DNA of 64,000 bases from Streptomyces sp. NBC_01445 (GTDB taxonomy: Bacteria > Actinomycetota > Actinomycetes > Streptomycetales > Streptomycetaceae): assembly GCF_035918235.1 (NCBI RefSeq), contig NZ_CP109485.1, positions 7,789,001 through 7,853,000 on the forward strand, in the 5' to 3' direction. A program made the translations under genes and the position numbers. Shown piece after piece: positions 1 through 7,500 of this stretch; positions within the stretch are counted from its first letter, which is position 1; every line of letters begins with the position of its first letter. The notes beneath the pieces are model-generated. The model did no database searches and was not told the origin of the DNA. It saw only the letters and a program-made list of their open reading frames with translations.

Positions 1-7
1 TACGCGA

Positions 8-33
8 GCGGATGGGGGTGCGCCCCCGTCCGC
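8..33. terminator. hairpin, probable terminator of an upstream gene outside the window
   Basis: Arms GCGGA and GGGGG pair with CCCCC and TCCGC around a TGCG loop, with one T-G mispair. It lies just before the first gene, so it probably ends transcription of whatever gene precedes the window. There is no U-tract, which is normal for Streptomyces terminators. Confidence 0.5.
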
Positions 34-48
34 TCCATGCTGTCGCCC

Positions 49-339
49 ATGAGTGACACACCGGTCAAGCACAGGACCACCAACGCCTTCTACGGACAGG
101 CCGTCGCCTCCTTCGCGCTCGCGCTCGTGGCGACCGCCGTCGGGATCTACCGCATCGACGCCAGCGGCTGGGTCCGCGGCTTCCTCGCCATCGCCGTCCT
201 CTATCTGACGACCTCCGCGTTCACGCTCGCCAAGGTCATCCGGGACCGTCAGGAGGTCGATCAGGTCGTCAGCCGTATCGACCAGGCCCGCATCGACAAG
301 ATCCTCGCCGAGCACGATCCCTTCAAGCCCGCCGCCTGA
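49..339 (+). CDS. YiaA/YiaB-like two-helix membrane protein
   Basis: A 96-residue small inner-membrane protein. Two hydrophobic helices are visible (about residues 18-37 and 43-62), followed by a charged C-terminal tail (IRDRQEVDQVV). The size and two-helix layout fit the YiaA/YiaB family, whose function is unknown. The second in-frame ATG (MSDTPVKH) is taken as the start because the first, at 37, follows a hairpin directly and has no ribosome site. It stands alone, upstream of a TetR gene on the same strand. Confidence 0.65.
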   Translation: MSDTPVKHRTTNAFYGQAVASFALALVATAVGIYRIDASGWVRGFLAIAVLYLTTSAFTLAKVIRDRQEVDQVVSRIDQARIDKILAEHDPFKPAA

Positions 340-348
340 CATACGGAA

Positions 349-363
349 CTAAGCGCTCGCTCA
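349..363. promoter_or_regulatory. candidate TetR operator, copy 1 (CTAAGCGCTCGCTCA)
   Basis: This 15-nt motif recurs with a single mismatch at 1575-1589, upstream of the MaoC gene at the other end of the TetR/MaoC pair. Here it lies about 50 nt upstream of the TetR start. Two near-identical copies flanking the pair suggest autoregulation plus control of maoC by the same repressor. The motif contains the self-complementary core AGCGCT. Confidence 0.5.
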
Positions 364-413
364 CCTCTAGGGGTATGGTGTTCGTCCTGTCCACGGGAGG
401 ATGTGAGCGAGCG

Positions 414-1052
414 ATGAGCGCGGAGCGGCACGGCCAGAACGAGGCTGCCACGGACGACATGTCCTGGGCCGAGGTCACCCCGGACGCGGCCAGGCGGCTG
501 CTGATCGCCGCCGTCGAGGCGTTCGCGGAGCGCGGCTACCACGCGACCACCACCAGGGACATCGCGAGCCGGGCCGGCATGAGCCCGGCCGCGCTCTACA
601 TCCACTACCGGACCAAGGAGGACCTGCTCCTCCGCATCAGCCGCATCGGCCACGAGAAGGCCCTGGAGATCCTCAAGGACGCGGCCGCCGAGGAGGGCAC
701 CGCCTCCGAGCGGCTCTCCGAGGCCGTACGGTCCTTCGTCCGCTGGCATGCGGCACGCCATCTGACGGCGCGCGTCGTGCAGTACGAGCTGGACTCGCTC
801 GGCGAGGAGCACCGGCCCGAGATCGTGGCCCTGCGCCGCGAGAGCGACGCGACCGTGCGCGAGATCATCAACGACGGTGTGAAGGCGGGGGAGTTCGACG
901 TCCCGGACGTCCCGGGCACCACGCTGGCCGTGCTGTCGCTCTGCATCGACGTGGCGCGCTGGTTCAACACGGAGGGCCGCCGGACGCCCGACGAGGTCGG
1001 CGCGCTGTACGCCGACCTCGTCCTGCGGATGGTGGGGGTCCGGGTTTCCTGA
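414..1052 (+). CDS. TetR/AcrR family transcriptional regulator
   Basis: A 212-residue repressor. An N-terminal TetR helix-turn-helix spans about residues 20-65 (GYHATTTRDIASRAGMS then ALYIHYRTKEDLL), followed by a helical ligand domain. The ATG (MSAERHGQ) is chosen because GGGAGG lies 13 nt upstream; longer in-frame starts have no ribosome site. It is convergent with the MaoC-like gene, 12 nt apart. Both genes carry the same 15-nt motif upstream, so the likely ligand is an acyl-CoA or related metabolite of the MaoC reaction. The regulon is inferred; the DNA-binding family is clear. Confidence 0.85.
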   Translation: MSAERHGQNEAATDDMSWAEVTPDAARRLLIAAVEAFAERGYHATTTRDIASRAGMSPAALYIHYRTKEDLLLRISRIGHEKALEILKDAAAEEGTASERLSEAVRSFVRWHAARHLTARVVQYELDSLGEEHRPEIVALRRESDATVREIINDGVKAGEFDVPDVPGTTLAVLSLCIDVARWFNTEGRRTPDEVGALYADLVLRMVGVRVS

Positions 1053-1064
1053 CCCCGGCGGAGC

Positions 1065-1526
1065 TCAGAGGTAGTAGCGGGACACCGACTCGGCGACACA
1101 CACCGGCTTGTCGCCGCCGTCGCGCTCCACGGTGAAGGCGACCGAGACCTGGACGCCGCCGGGCACGTCGTCGACGCCGGTGATCTTCGCGGTGGCGCGC
1201 AGCCGGGAGCCGACCGGCACGGGGGCGGGGAAGCGGACCTTGTTCGTCCCGTAGTTCACGCCCATCTTCATGCCGTCGACCCGGATCAGCTGCGGCCCGA
1301 AGAGGGGGAGCAGCGACAGGGTCAGATAGCCGTGCGCGATCGTAGTGCCGAACGGCCCCTCCTTGGCGCGCTCGGGGTCGACGTGGATCCACTGGTGGTC
1401 ACCCGTGGCGTCCGCGAACTGGTCGATCCGCTTCTGCTCGATCTCGACCCAGTCGCTGTACCCGAGCTGCTCGCCCACCGCCGCGCGCAGCTCGTCGACC
1501 GTCGCAAAAACCCTCGGCTCTGCCAT
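1065..1526 (-). CDS. MaoC family dehydratase (enoyl-CoA hydratase-like)
   Basis: A 153-residue hot-dog-fold protein. The hydratase-2 type motif is visible as DATGDHQWIHVDPERA followed by GTTIAHGYLTLSLLP; the Asp and His of this stretch are the expected catalytic residues. The family hydrates trans-2-enoyl-CoA thioesters. The start at MAEPRVF is supported by GGGAGG seven nt upstream. A sigma70-like promoter on this strand (TTGACA at 1613-1618) and the TetR-like motif at 1575-1589 lie upstream. The exact acyl substrate cannot be read from sequence. Confidence 0.85.
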   Translation of the reverse strand: MAEPRVFATVDELRAAVGEQLGYSDWVEIEQKRIDQFADATGDHQWIHVDPERAKEGPFGTTIAHGYLTLSLLPLFGPQLIRVDGMKMGVNYGTNKVRFPAPVPVGSRLRATAKITGVDDVPGGVQVSVAFTVERDGGDKPVCVAESVSRYYL

Positions 1527-1574
1527 GTCCTGGCCTCCCATGTATGCACCATGTGCGGATCTCTAAGGCAATGT

Positions 1575-1618
1575 CTAAGCGCTTGCTCAGCATGCTAGGG
1601 CGGGCGACCTCTGTCAAC
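1575..1618 (-). promoter_or_regulatory. maoC promoter with candidate TetR operator copy 2
   Basis: Read on the minus strand, TTGACA (1613-1618) is followed after 17 nt by CATGCT, a plausible -35/-10 pair. The operator-like motif (CTAAGCGCTTGCTCA on the plus strand, 1575-1589) abuts the -10 region, so bound repressor would block initiation. It differs from the copy at 349-363 by one base. Confidence 0.5.
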
Positions 1619-1650
1619 GATGTCAGGGTCCGCCCAGTAGGCTCGGCACG

Positions 1651-2118
1651 GTGCCCCAGATTCCAGTGAAGATCCACGAACTCACCGTCGGTCAGCTGTC
1701 GGCGCGCAGCGGAGCCGCCGTCTCGGCCCTGCACTTCTACGAGGCCAAGGGCCTGATCAGCAGCCGTCGCACGACGGGTAACCAGCGCCGCTACCAGCGC
1801 GACACCCTGCGCCGGGTCGCGTTCATCCGCGCCGCGCAGCGCGTCGGCATCCCGCTCGCCACGATCCGTGACGCGCTGTCCGAGCTGCCCGAGGGGCGCA
1901 CCCCGACCCGCGAGGACTGGGCGCACCTCTCCGAGGCCTGGCGCTCCGAACTGGACCAGCGCATCACCCAGCTGGGGCGGCTGCGCGACCATCTGACCGA
2001 CTGCATCGGCTGCGGCTGTCTGTCCCTGGAGAACTGTGTGCTCTCCAACCCGGACGACGTGTTCGGCGAGCGCCTCACCGGCTCCCGCCTGATGAGGGAG
2101 AACCGGGAAGGCGCCTGA
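1651..2118 (+). CDS. soxR: redox-sensing MerR-family activator SoxR
   Basis: A 155-residue MerR-family regulator. The N-terminal winged HTH begins [20 protein letters not shown] dimerisation helix follows, then the SoxR signature [12 protein letters not shown], with Cys118, Cys121, Cys123 and Cys129 positioned to bind a [2Fe-2S] cluster. In Streptomyces SoxR responds to redox-active secondary metabolites rather than driving a soxS response (family knowledge). The GTG start gives the normal family length. The gene is convergent with the response regulator 12 nt downstream. Confidence 0.93.
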   Translation: MPQIPVKIHELTVGQLSARSGAAVSALHFYEAKGLISSRRTTGNQRRYQRDTLRRVAFIRAAQRVGIPLATIRDALSELPEGRTPTREDWAHLSEAWRSELDQRITQLGRLRDHLTDCIGCGCLSLENCVLSNPDDVFGERLTGSRLMRENREGA

Positions 2119-2129
2119 GGGGCCGCCGC

Positions 2130-2792
2130 TCAGCGGGGCGCCGAGACCAGCCCCGACTCGTAGGCGATGATGACGAGTTGGACCCGGTCCCGGGCGCCCA
2201 GTTTGGTGAACAGGCGCGCCACGTGCGACTTGGTCGTGGCCACGGTGATGTAGAGCTCGTCCGCGATCTCGCTGTTCGACCGGCCGAGCCCCACCAGTGT
2301 CAGGACCTCGCGCTCCCGCTCGGTGATGCCCTCGACCGGGCGCGGCGCGCGGGCGGGCGACGGCTCGGGGCGCCGCACGAAGTCCGCGATGAGGCGGCGC
2401 GTGATGCCCGGCGCGATCAGCGCGTCCCCGGCGGCGACGACCCGGATCGCGGCGAGGATGTCGTCGAGCGCCATGTCCTTGACCGCGAAACCGCTCGCGC
2501 CGGCGCGCAGCGCGCCGTAGACGTGGTCGTCCTCGTCGAAGGTGGTCAGGACGAGCACACGGGTCGCCCCCGCGCCCGACGTGACCAGGTTCGTGGCCTC
2601 GATCCCGTTCATGCCCGGCATCCGGATGTCCATCACGATCACGTCGGGGCTGACCTCCTTCGCCAGCCGGACCGCCTCCTCGCCGTTCGCCGCTTCCCCG
2701 ACGACCTCCAGGTCGGGGGTGTCGGCGATGAGGACGCGCAGCCCGGAGCGTACGAGCGGCTGGTCGTCGGCGAGCACCACGCGCACGGTCAT
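2130..2792 (-). CDS. NarL/LuxR-type two-component response regulator
   Basis: A 220-residue regulator. The receiver domain (about 1-120) has the acidic pair DD at 9-10 and the phospho-acceptor Asp55 in VIVMDIRMPG. A LuxR-type HTH lies at about 150-215 (EGITEREREVLTLVGLG, NSEIADELYITVATTKSHV). It overlaps the upstream kinase gene by 4 nt (ATGA), so the two are co-translated partners. An ABC exporter operon lies divergently beyond the kinase and is a natural candidate target. Confidence 0.93.
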   Translation of the reverse strand: MTVRVVLADDQPLVRSGLRVLIADTPDLEVVGEAANGEEAVRLAKEVSPDVIVMDIRMPGMNGIEATNLVTSGAGATRVLVLTTFDEDDHVYGALRAGASGFAVKDMALDDILAAIRVVAAGDALIAPGITRRLIADFVRRPEPSPARAPRPVEGITEREREVLTLVGLGRSNSEIADELYITVATTKSHVARLFTKLGARDRVQLVIIAYESGLVSAPR

Positions 2793-4009
2793 CGGGCGTC
2801 CGCCCCGGCCGCGGCGGTGCCGTCCGCCGGTGTGGCCACCGGCTCCGGAAGCGGCAGCCGTGCCGCCACCCGGAATCCGCCCTCCGGCCGCGGCCCCGCG
2901 CTGAACTCCCCGTGCAGCAGCGCCACCCGCTCCCGCATCCCGGTGATGCCGAACCCCACGCCCGTCCCCGCGCCCTGCATCCCACGCCCCTCGTCGACGA
3001 CCTCCACGGACAGCTCATCCTCCCCGAACCCGACGCTCACCCGGCACCGCCCGGCACCCGAGTGCCGCACCACGTTCGTCAGCGCCTCCTGCACGATCCG
3101 GTACGCCGACAGGTCGATGTCGGGCGGCAGTTGACGCCGCTTCCCGGTCCACCGCAGGTCGACCTCGACGCCCGCGTCCGCGGTAGTGGCCGCGAGGCGC
3201 TCCAGGTCACCGAGGCCCGGCGCGGGTCCGTACGGCGCCGCCCCCGACTCCGCCGAAGGTCCCGACCTGCGCAGCGCGACGAGCGTGCGCCGCAGCCCCG
3301 ACAGGGTCTCCCTGCTCGTGGCCTCGATGGCGCTCAGGGCGGCCCTCGCCTCCAGCGGCTGCGTCTCGATGACCCGGCTGCCGACTCCGGCCTGGATCGC
3401 GATGATGCCGATGCTGTGCGCGACCTGGTCGTGCAACTCACGGGCGATCCGCAGCCGTTCGGCCGTGATCGCCTCGGCGACCTCGTGCGACCGCAGCTCA
3501 TTCGCGTACCGGCGGCGCTCGCTGCCGAGGAGGCCCACCACACAGGTGGTCACCAGGGCCAGGAGAGCGATCGTCCCGATCACGACGAGATTCTCGGGGT
3601 CGTGCGCGAAACCGAGGATCAGCAGGCACTGCGTGAGGAACGTGAGGCAGACGGCGACCACCGACGCCCGCAGGGTGCGGGTCGCGACGACGTACCCGAG
3701 CGTGACGTCGACCGCGACGAACGGCACGAACCACACAGGACCGTGGTACTTGGCCAGCGGCGGCAGGAGCGCCGTGACGAGCAGCATCATGACGAGGGCC
3801 GCCATGGGCCTGCGCCGGATCATGCCGACGAGCAGGACCGCGGCGAGAGCCGAGCCGCAGGCCGGGAGGATGCCGGGCGCCCTCCGGTCGGCGCTGACCG
3901 CGGGGAGCAGCGCCATGAACGGGTACAGGACCGCGCCGATCCAGGTGAGGACCGTACGGTGCGTCCCGTAGGCGCGCTGGGGCGGCGGGGGTGTCGAGGT
4001 GGCGTCCAC
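2789..4009 (-). CDS. NarL-type sensor histidine kinase (HisKA_3)
   Basis: A 406-residue membrane sensor. Several transmembrane segments fill about residues 20-165. The dimerisation/phospho-acceptor box ARELHDQVAHSIG places the phosphorylated His near 193. The ATPase domain contains YRIVQEALTNVVRHSGAG (N box) and DEGRGMQGAGTGVGFGI (G boxes). The open frame runs much further upstream, but family similarity begins at about residue 15 of the GTG start at 4009, so this start is preferred; its ribosome site is weak. It is divergent from the ABC genes starting at 4143. Confidence 0.88.
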   Translation of the reverse strand: MDATSTPPPPQRAYGTHRTVLTWIGAVLYPFMALLPAVSADRRAPGILPACGSALAAVLLVGMIRRRPMAALVMMLLVTALLPPLAKYHGPVWFVPFVAVDVTLGYVVATRTLRASVVAVCLTFLTQCLLILGFAHDPENLVVIGTIALLALVTTCVVGLLGSERRRYANELRSHEVAEAITAERLRIARELHDQVAHSIGIIAIQAGVGSRVIETQPLEARAALSAIEATSRETLSGLRRTLVALRRSGPSAESGAAPYGPAPGLGDLERLAATTADAGVEVDLRWTGKRRQLPPDIDLSAYRIVQEALTNVVRHSGAGRCRVSVGFGEDELSVEVVDEGRGMQGAGTGVGFGITGMRERVALLHGEFSAGPRPEGGFRVAARLPLPEPVATPADGTAAAGADAR

Positions 4010-4142
4010 ACAGGGATCGTAGGTGCGCCGCCCGCTCCCGGCATGAGCCCACGGGCTGCATCCCACGGGTGCATGCCGACCCCGGGGAAGGCCGTCGACG
4101 GGCCGATGCGCGCCCCTCACCCGCACCGGCACCGTTGCCCTC

Positions 4143-5081
4143 GTGATCGAAGTCAGCGAACTCACCAAGCGGTACGGCGACAAGACCGCCGTCGACCACC
4201 TCTCCTTCACCGTGCGGCCGGGACAGGTCACCGGTTTCCTCGGCCCCAACGGCGCGGGCAAGACGACCACCATGCGGATGGTCCTCGGCCTGGACGCGCC
4301 CACCGCCGGCACCTCCACCGTCGGCGGCGTCCCCTTCCGCACCCACCCGCGCGGCCTGCGCCACGTCGGCGCGCTGCTCGACGCGCAGCAGGTCCACGGC
4401 GGGCGCAGCGCCACCGCGCACCTGGGCGCCCTGGCCCGCAGCAACCGCATCCCGGTGAGCCGCGTGGCCGAGGTGCTCGCCGAGGTGGGCCTGACCGAGG
4501 CGGCCGGGCGCCGCATCGGCGGGTTCTCCCTCGGCATGAAGCAGCGGCTCGGCATCGCGGCGGCGCTGCTCGGCGACCCTCCTGTCCTGATGTTCGACGA
4601 GCCGATCAACGGCATGGACCCGGAGGGCGTGCTCTGGGTACGCGGCCTCTTCCGCCGCCTGGCCGCCGAGGGACGCACCGTCTTCCTCTCCAGTCACCTC
4701 ATGACGGAGATGGAGAGCACCGCGGACCGGCTCGTCGTGATCGGACAGGGCCGCCTCATCGCCGCCGAGTCCGTACGGGAGTTCGCGGCCCGCAGCACCC
4801 GCTTCAGCGTGCTGGTCGCGACGCCGCAGGCCGGCGAGCTGACGGCCGTCCTCACGGCGGCCGGCGCGTCCGTCGCGAGGCACGGCCCGCCGGACGCGGC
4901 CAGGATCGCCGTGACCGGGCTGCCCGCCGAGCGCATCGGAGCGCTCGCCTTCGAGCACCGGATCATGCTGCACGAGCTGACCAACCGGACGGCCTCGTTG
5001 GAGGAGGCGTTCATGGAACTCACCGCCGGCAGCGTCGAGTACCTGTCAGGAAACGCGGGAAAGGCGGGTCAGCCCCGATGA
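4143..5081 (+). CDS. ABC transporter ATP-binding protein (drug/export type)
   Basis: A 312-residue ATPase. Walker A is GPNGAGKTT (about 34-42), the signature is FSLGMKQRLG (about 128), Walker B is LMFDEPINGMDP, and the H-loop is SSHLM. The C-terminal about 90 residues form the usual extension of DrrA/CcmA-type exporters. It overlaps the permease by 4 nt. The divergent two-component system suggests antibiotic or envelope-stress-responsive efflux, which is inferred from layout only. The start is GTG. Confidence 0.92.
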   Translation: MIEVSELTKRYGDKTAVDHLSFTVRPGQVTGFLGPNGAGKTTTMRMVLGLDAPTAGTSTVGGVPFRTHPRGLRHVGALLDAQQVHGGRSATAHLGALARSNRIPVSRVAEVLAEVGLTEAAGRRIGGFSLGMKQRLGIAAALLGDPPVLMFDEPINGMDPEGVLWVRGLFRRLAAEGRTVFLSSHLMTEMESTADRLVVIGQGRLIAAESVREFAARSTRFSVLVATPQAGELTAVLTAAGASVARHGPPDAARIAVTGLPAERIGALAFEHRIMLHELTNRTASLEEAFMELTAGSVEYLSGNAGKAGQPR

Positions 5082-5932
5082 CGAGCACGACGCCCCGCAC
5101 CACCACCCCCACGATCGCAGCCGCAGTGGACGAACCGCCCGCCCGCTTCCTCGATCTCGTCGTCGCCGAGTGGATCAAGGTGCGGTCTCTGCGCTCCACA
5201 CCCTGGGTGATCGTCCTGGTCACGCTGGTCGTGACCGGCGTCGCCGCGGCCCGCGCCCTCGCCGACTACAACAACTTCCCGTCCTACGACGCCCTCACGC
5301 AGCGGGAGCACTCCTTCTCGCTGGGCGACTCCTTTCCCGCGGAGGCGTATCTGACGCTGATGCTCGCCGCCGTGTCGGTCGGCGCCATCGCCGCGGTCAG
5401 CGAGTACGGCAGCGGCCTCATCCGCACCACGACGGTGGCCGTCCCCGCGCGCGGCGCCGTGGTCCTGGCCAAGGCCGTCGTGCAGGCCGTCCTGTGGACC
5501 GTGGTCGGGTCGGTCGTCGCCCTGTGCTCGTTCTCCGTCGCCCAGGCCATCCTGAGCGGGCGGGACGCCGCGATCTCCCTCGGCGACCCCAACGCGCTGC
5601 GGGCCCTGGCCGCGTCGGCGCTGCTCGCCCCGGTGTGCGCGCTGGTCGGCCTCGGCCTCGGCGTCCTGATCCGGCACAGCGCCACCACCATGGTCGCGGG
5701 CACCTTCGTCCTGCTCCTGCTGCCGGTGTTCTTCTCGTCCCGCAAGCCGCTGTCCGTCGCCTTCGCCAACGCGATGGTGCGCAACGCGTGGCAGCGCCTG
5801 GCCCAGATCTACGGAACGCCGGCCGAGGCGTACAACGGGGCCACGGTCGGCGGGAGTTGGACCGTGTACGTGCTGTGGCCGCTGGTCGCGCTCGCCCTGG
5901 CGCTGGTCGTCGCGCGGCGCCGCGACGTGTGA
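5078..5932 (+). CDS. ABC transporter permease, six-helix export type
   Basis: A 284-residue membrane protein. After a Thr/Pro-rich N-terminus and an amphipathic VVAEWIKVRSLRSTPW segment, about six hydrophobic helices follow, ending in VVARRRDV. This pattern (LxxxEWxKxRSxRSTxW) is typical of Streptomyces ABC-2 permeases paired with DrrA-like ATPases. The ATG overlaps the stop of the ATPase gene, so the two are translationally coupled. The substrate is unknown. Confidence 0.9.
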   Translation: MTSTTPRTTTPTIAAAVDEPPARFLDLVVAEWIKVRSLRSTPWVIVLVTLVVTGVAAARALADYNNFPSYDALTQREHSFSLGDSFPAEAYLTLMLAAVSVGAIAAVSEYGSGLIRTTTVAVPARGAVVLAKAVVQAVLWTVVGSVVALCSFSVAQAILSGRDAAISLGDPNALRALAASALLAPVCALVGLGLGVLIRHSATTMVAGTFVLLLLPVFFSSRKPLSVAFANAMVRNAWQRLAQIYGTPAEAYNGATVGGSWTVYVLWPLVALALALVVARRRDV

Positions 5933-6050
5933 CAGCGTGCACCCGCACCCGCACCCGGCCGTCCAGATGTCTTCACGCGCGGGGGAGTTGGGGATGAATG
6001 AGGACATGAGGACATGACGGCACGACGGATCACGGGGACGGGGAGACGCG

Positions 6051-6563
6051 ATGGGACTCGCCATCTGCTCGCTGAAGTACGAGGCCGCACGCTCGGGCCC
6101 GCAGAAGATCACCTATGACCGCGACGGCTACCACCTCGTCCGCTTCCCCTACGCGGCGGGCGAGGAGTCGTACGACCCCTGGAAGATGCACGACCCGCCG
6201 AAGGGGTCCAAGTACCCGGACACCCACTCGGGTCTGATCCGGCCGAGTCACGACGGATGGGGCACGCTGTCCGCGCTGGTCTTCTGGGAGCAGGACTCCG
6301 GACCGCGCGAGTTCAGGGCGCGCTTCGTGCGCGACCCGCTCGCCGCTTCGACCGGCTACGACTCGACCGCCACGACGGACTCCGCGCCCACCGGTGGCGG
6401 TCAGTACCGGTCGTACACCTGGCAGATGTTCGTGCACCCGGGAACCCCGCTCGGCCTGAAGATCTCGGTGCGCGGCGCGGGTGACGCGCTGATCCGTACG
6501 CCGCTGGTCCTCGCCGAGTTCAAGCTGGCCGTCCAGACGGACGTGATCACACCGAGCGGCTGA
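6051..6563 (+). CDS. conserved hypothetical protein, soluble
   Basis: A 170-residue soluble protein with no signal peptide or membrane helix. It is rich in aromatic and charged residues (FPYAAGEESYDPW, WEQDSGPREFRARF) and has a Gly/Ser/Thr-rich stretch near residue 105. GGGAGA precedes the ATG by 5 nt. I do not recognise the family. It stands alone and is convergent with the next gene, across a hairpin. Confidence 0.75.
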   Translation: MGLAICSLKYEAARSGPQKITYDRDGYHLVRFPYAAGEESYDPWKMHDPPKGSKYPDTHSGLIRPSHDGWGTLSALVFWEQDSGPREFRARFVRDPLAASTGYDSTATTDSAPTGGGQYRSYTWQMFVHPGTPLGLKISVRGAGDALIRTPLVLAEFKLAVQTDVITPSG

Positions 6564-6578
6564 GGCAGATGAGTGGAC

Positions 6579-6608
6579 CGGGGGTGCGGCTCATGGGCGG
6601 CACCCCCG
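6579..6608. terminator. bidirectional terminator hairpin
   Basis: Inverted arms CGGGGGTGC and GCACCCCCG (9 bp) are separated by 12 nt, between two convergent genes. The stem can stop transcription from either side. Confidence 0.6.
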
Positions 6609-6640
6609 TGCTCACACAGTCGTGCTCGTGCCGATGCGCT

Positions 6641-7243
6641 CTACGCCGAGACAAGGACCCGCGCCCGCCAGGCTCCGGCCAGGGACGCGGGGGTGAGGAC
6701 GGGGCGCGGCACCACGATGCCGCAGTGGGTGCAGACCGGTCCTGACGACGGTTCGTGCGCCAGGTCGTGCTTCCAGAGGAGTGCCGTGCCGGTGCAGACG
6801 GGACAGGCCGTGCCGGGCTCGCGCTCCAGGGCCGCGATCAGCCGGTTCAGGACTTCCGCGAGGGGTTCGGAGGGGTGGACCATCGGGTCGTCGCACCAAG
6901 CGACGCCGAAGCCGCCCCAGGTCAGCCGGTGCCAGTCGTCGACCGTGCCCGGACTGCGCAGCCCGTCGTGCTTCTCCTTGCGGCGGCGCTCCGCGAACTG
7001 CGTCTCGTACGCGAGCCAGACCGCCCGCGCCTCCTCGAGCTCGTCGAGCGCGGCCGTCAGCCGCGCCGGCTCGGGGGAGCGGTCCTCGGGGTCGAACCCG
7101 GCCCGCGAGCACAGGTGGTCCCAGGTCGCACGGTGCCCGTAAGGGGCAAACCGCTCCAGGCACTTGCGCAGCGAGTACCGCCGCAGTGCCAGATCATTGC
7201 GCGGGTCGCGCGTTTGTCTCGCCAGACTCCGGAATCCGGCCAT
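6641..7243 (-). CDS. hypothetical protein with a C-terminal zinc-ribbon-like CxxC pair
   Basis: A 200-residue soluble protein. The C-terminal part has two CxxC pairs, CPVC near 145 and CTHC near 172, which could bind one zinc ion. The N-terminal two thirds is helical and rich in Arg, Glu and Trp. No enzyme motif is recognised. The start at MAGFRSL is the first in-frame ATG. Confidence 0.7.
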   Translation of the reverse strand: MAGFRSLARQTRDPRNDLALRRYSLRKCLERFAPYGHRATWDHLCSRAGFDPEDRSPEPARLTAALDELEEARAVWLAYETQFAERRRKEKHDGLRSPGTVDDWHRLTWGGFGVAWCDDPMVHPSEPLAEVLNRLIAALEREPGTACPVCTGTALLWKHDLAHEPSSGPVCTHCGIVVPRPVLTPASLAGAWRARVLVSA

Positions 7244-7324
7244 CGCCCTGCACCTCCGTCACACGTACATGTACTTCGGCGTCGTCGTCGAACGGACGTC
7301 GCCGAATAGACGTATCGACACTCG

Positions 7325-7400
7325 ATTCGGATCCATGCCGGTCCATCCGAATTCCGATGGACTCCGTCAGCGGTACCTCCTGGGGCCGGTACGTCCCAGG
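7325..7400. promoter_or_regulatory. overlapping dyads upstream of the penicillin acylase gene
   Basis: Three symmetric elements are packed together. ATTCGGAT (7325-7332) pairs with ATCCGAAT (7345-7352). A 20-bp near-palindrome centred on GAATTC (7342-7361) has only two mismatched positions. CCTGGG (7379-7384) pairs with CCCAGG (7395-7400). They share the 257-nt gap ahead of the secreted acylase and look like operators or leader structures. The regulator is unknown. Confidence 0.4.
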
Positions 7401-7500
7401 GGGTCCCGTGTGGCGATTCCGAAAAAGTGACGCATGTTCATCTTCAGCCGGGGGCCTACCGCCGGTAACCTCCGGCGCACCATCGTCGGGAGGATCAGGC

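Noticed and set aside
1590..1650. SoxR box in front of soxR
   Set aside because: No CCTCAA-N6-TTGAGG type dyad is present in the gap.
2912..5080. Long plus-strand open frame ahead of the ABC permease
   Set aside because: It is Arg/Pro/His-rich antisense of the histidine kinase and an off-frame of the ABC ATPase; only the part from 5078 resembles a protein family.
7371..7406. Direct repeat GGTACxTCCxxGGGG upstream of the acylase
   Set aside because: The two copies differ at several positions and overlap the dyad already listed; too weak to call as a separate repeat.
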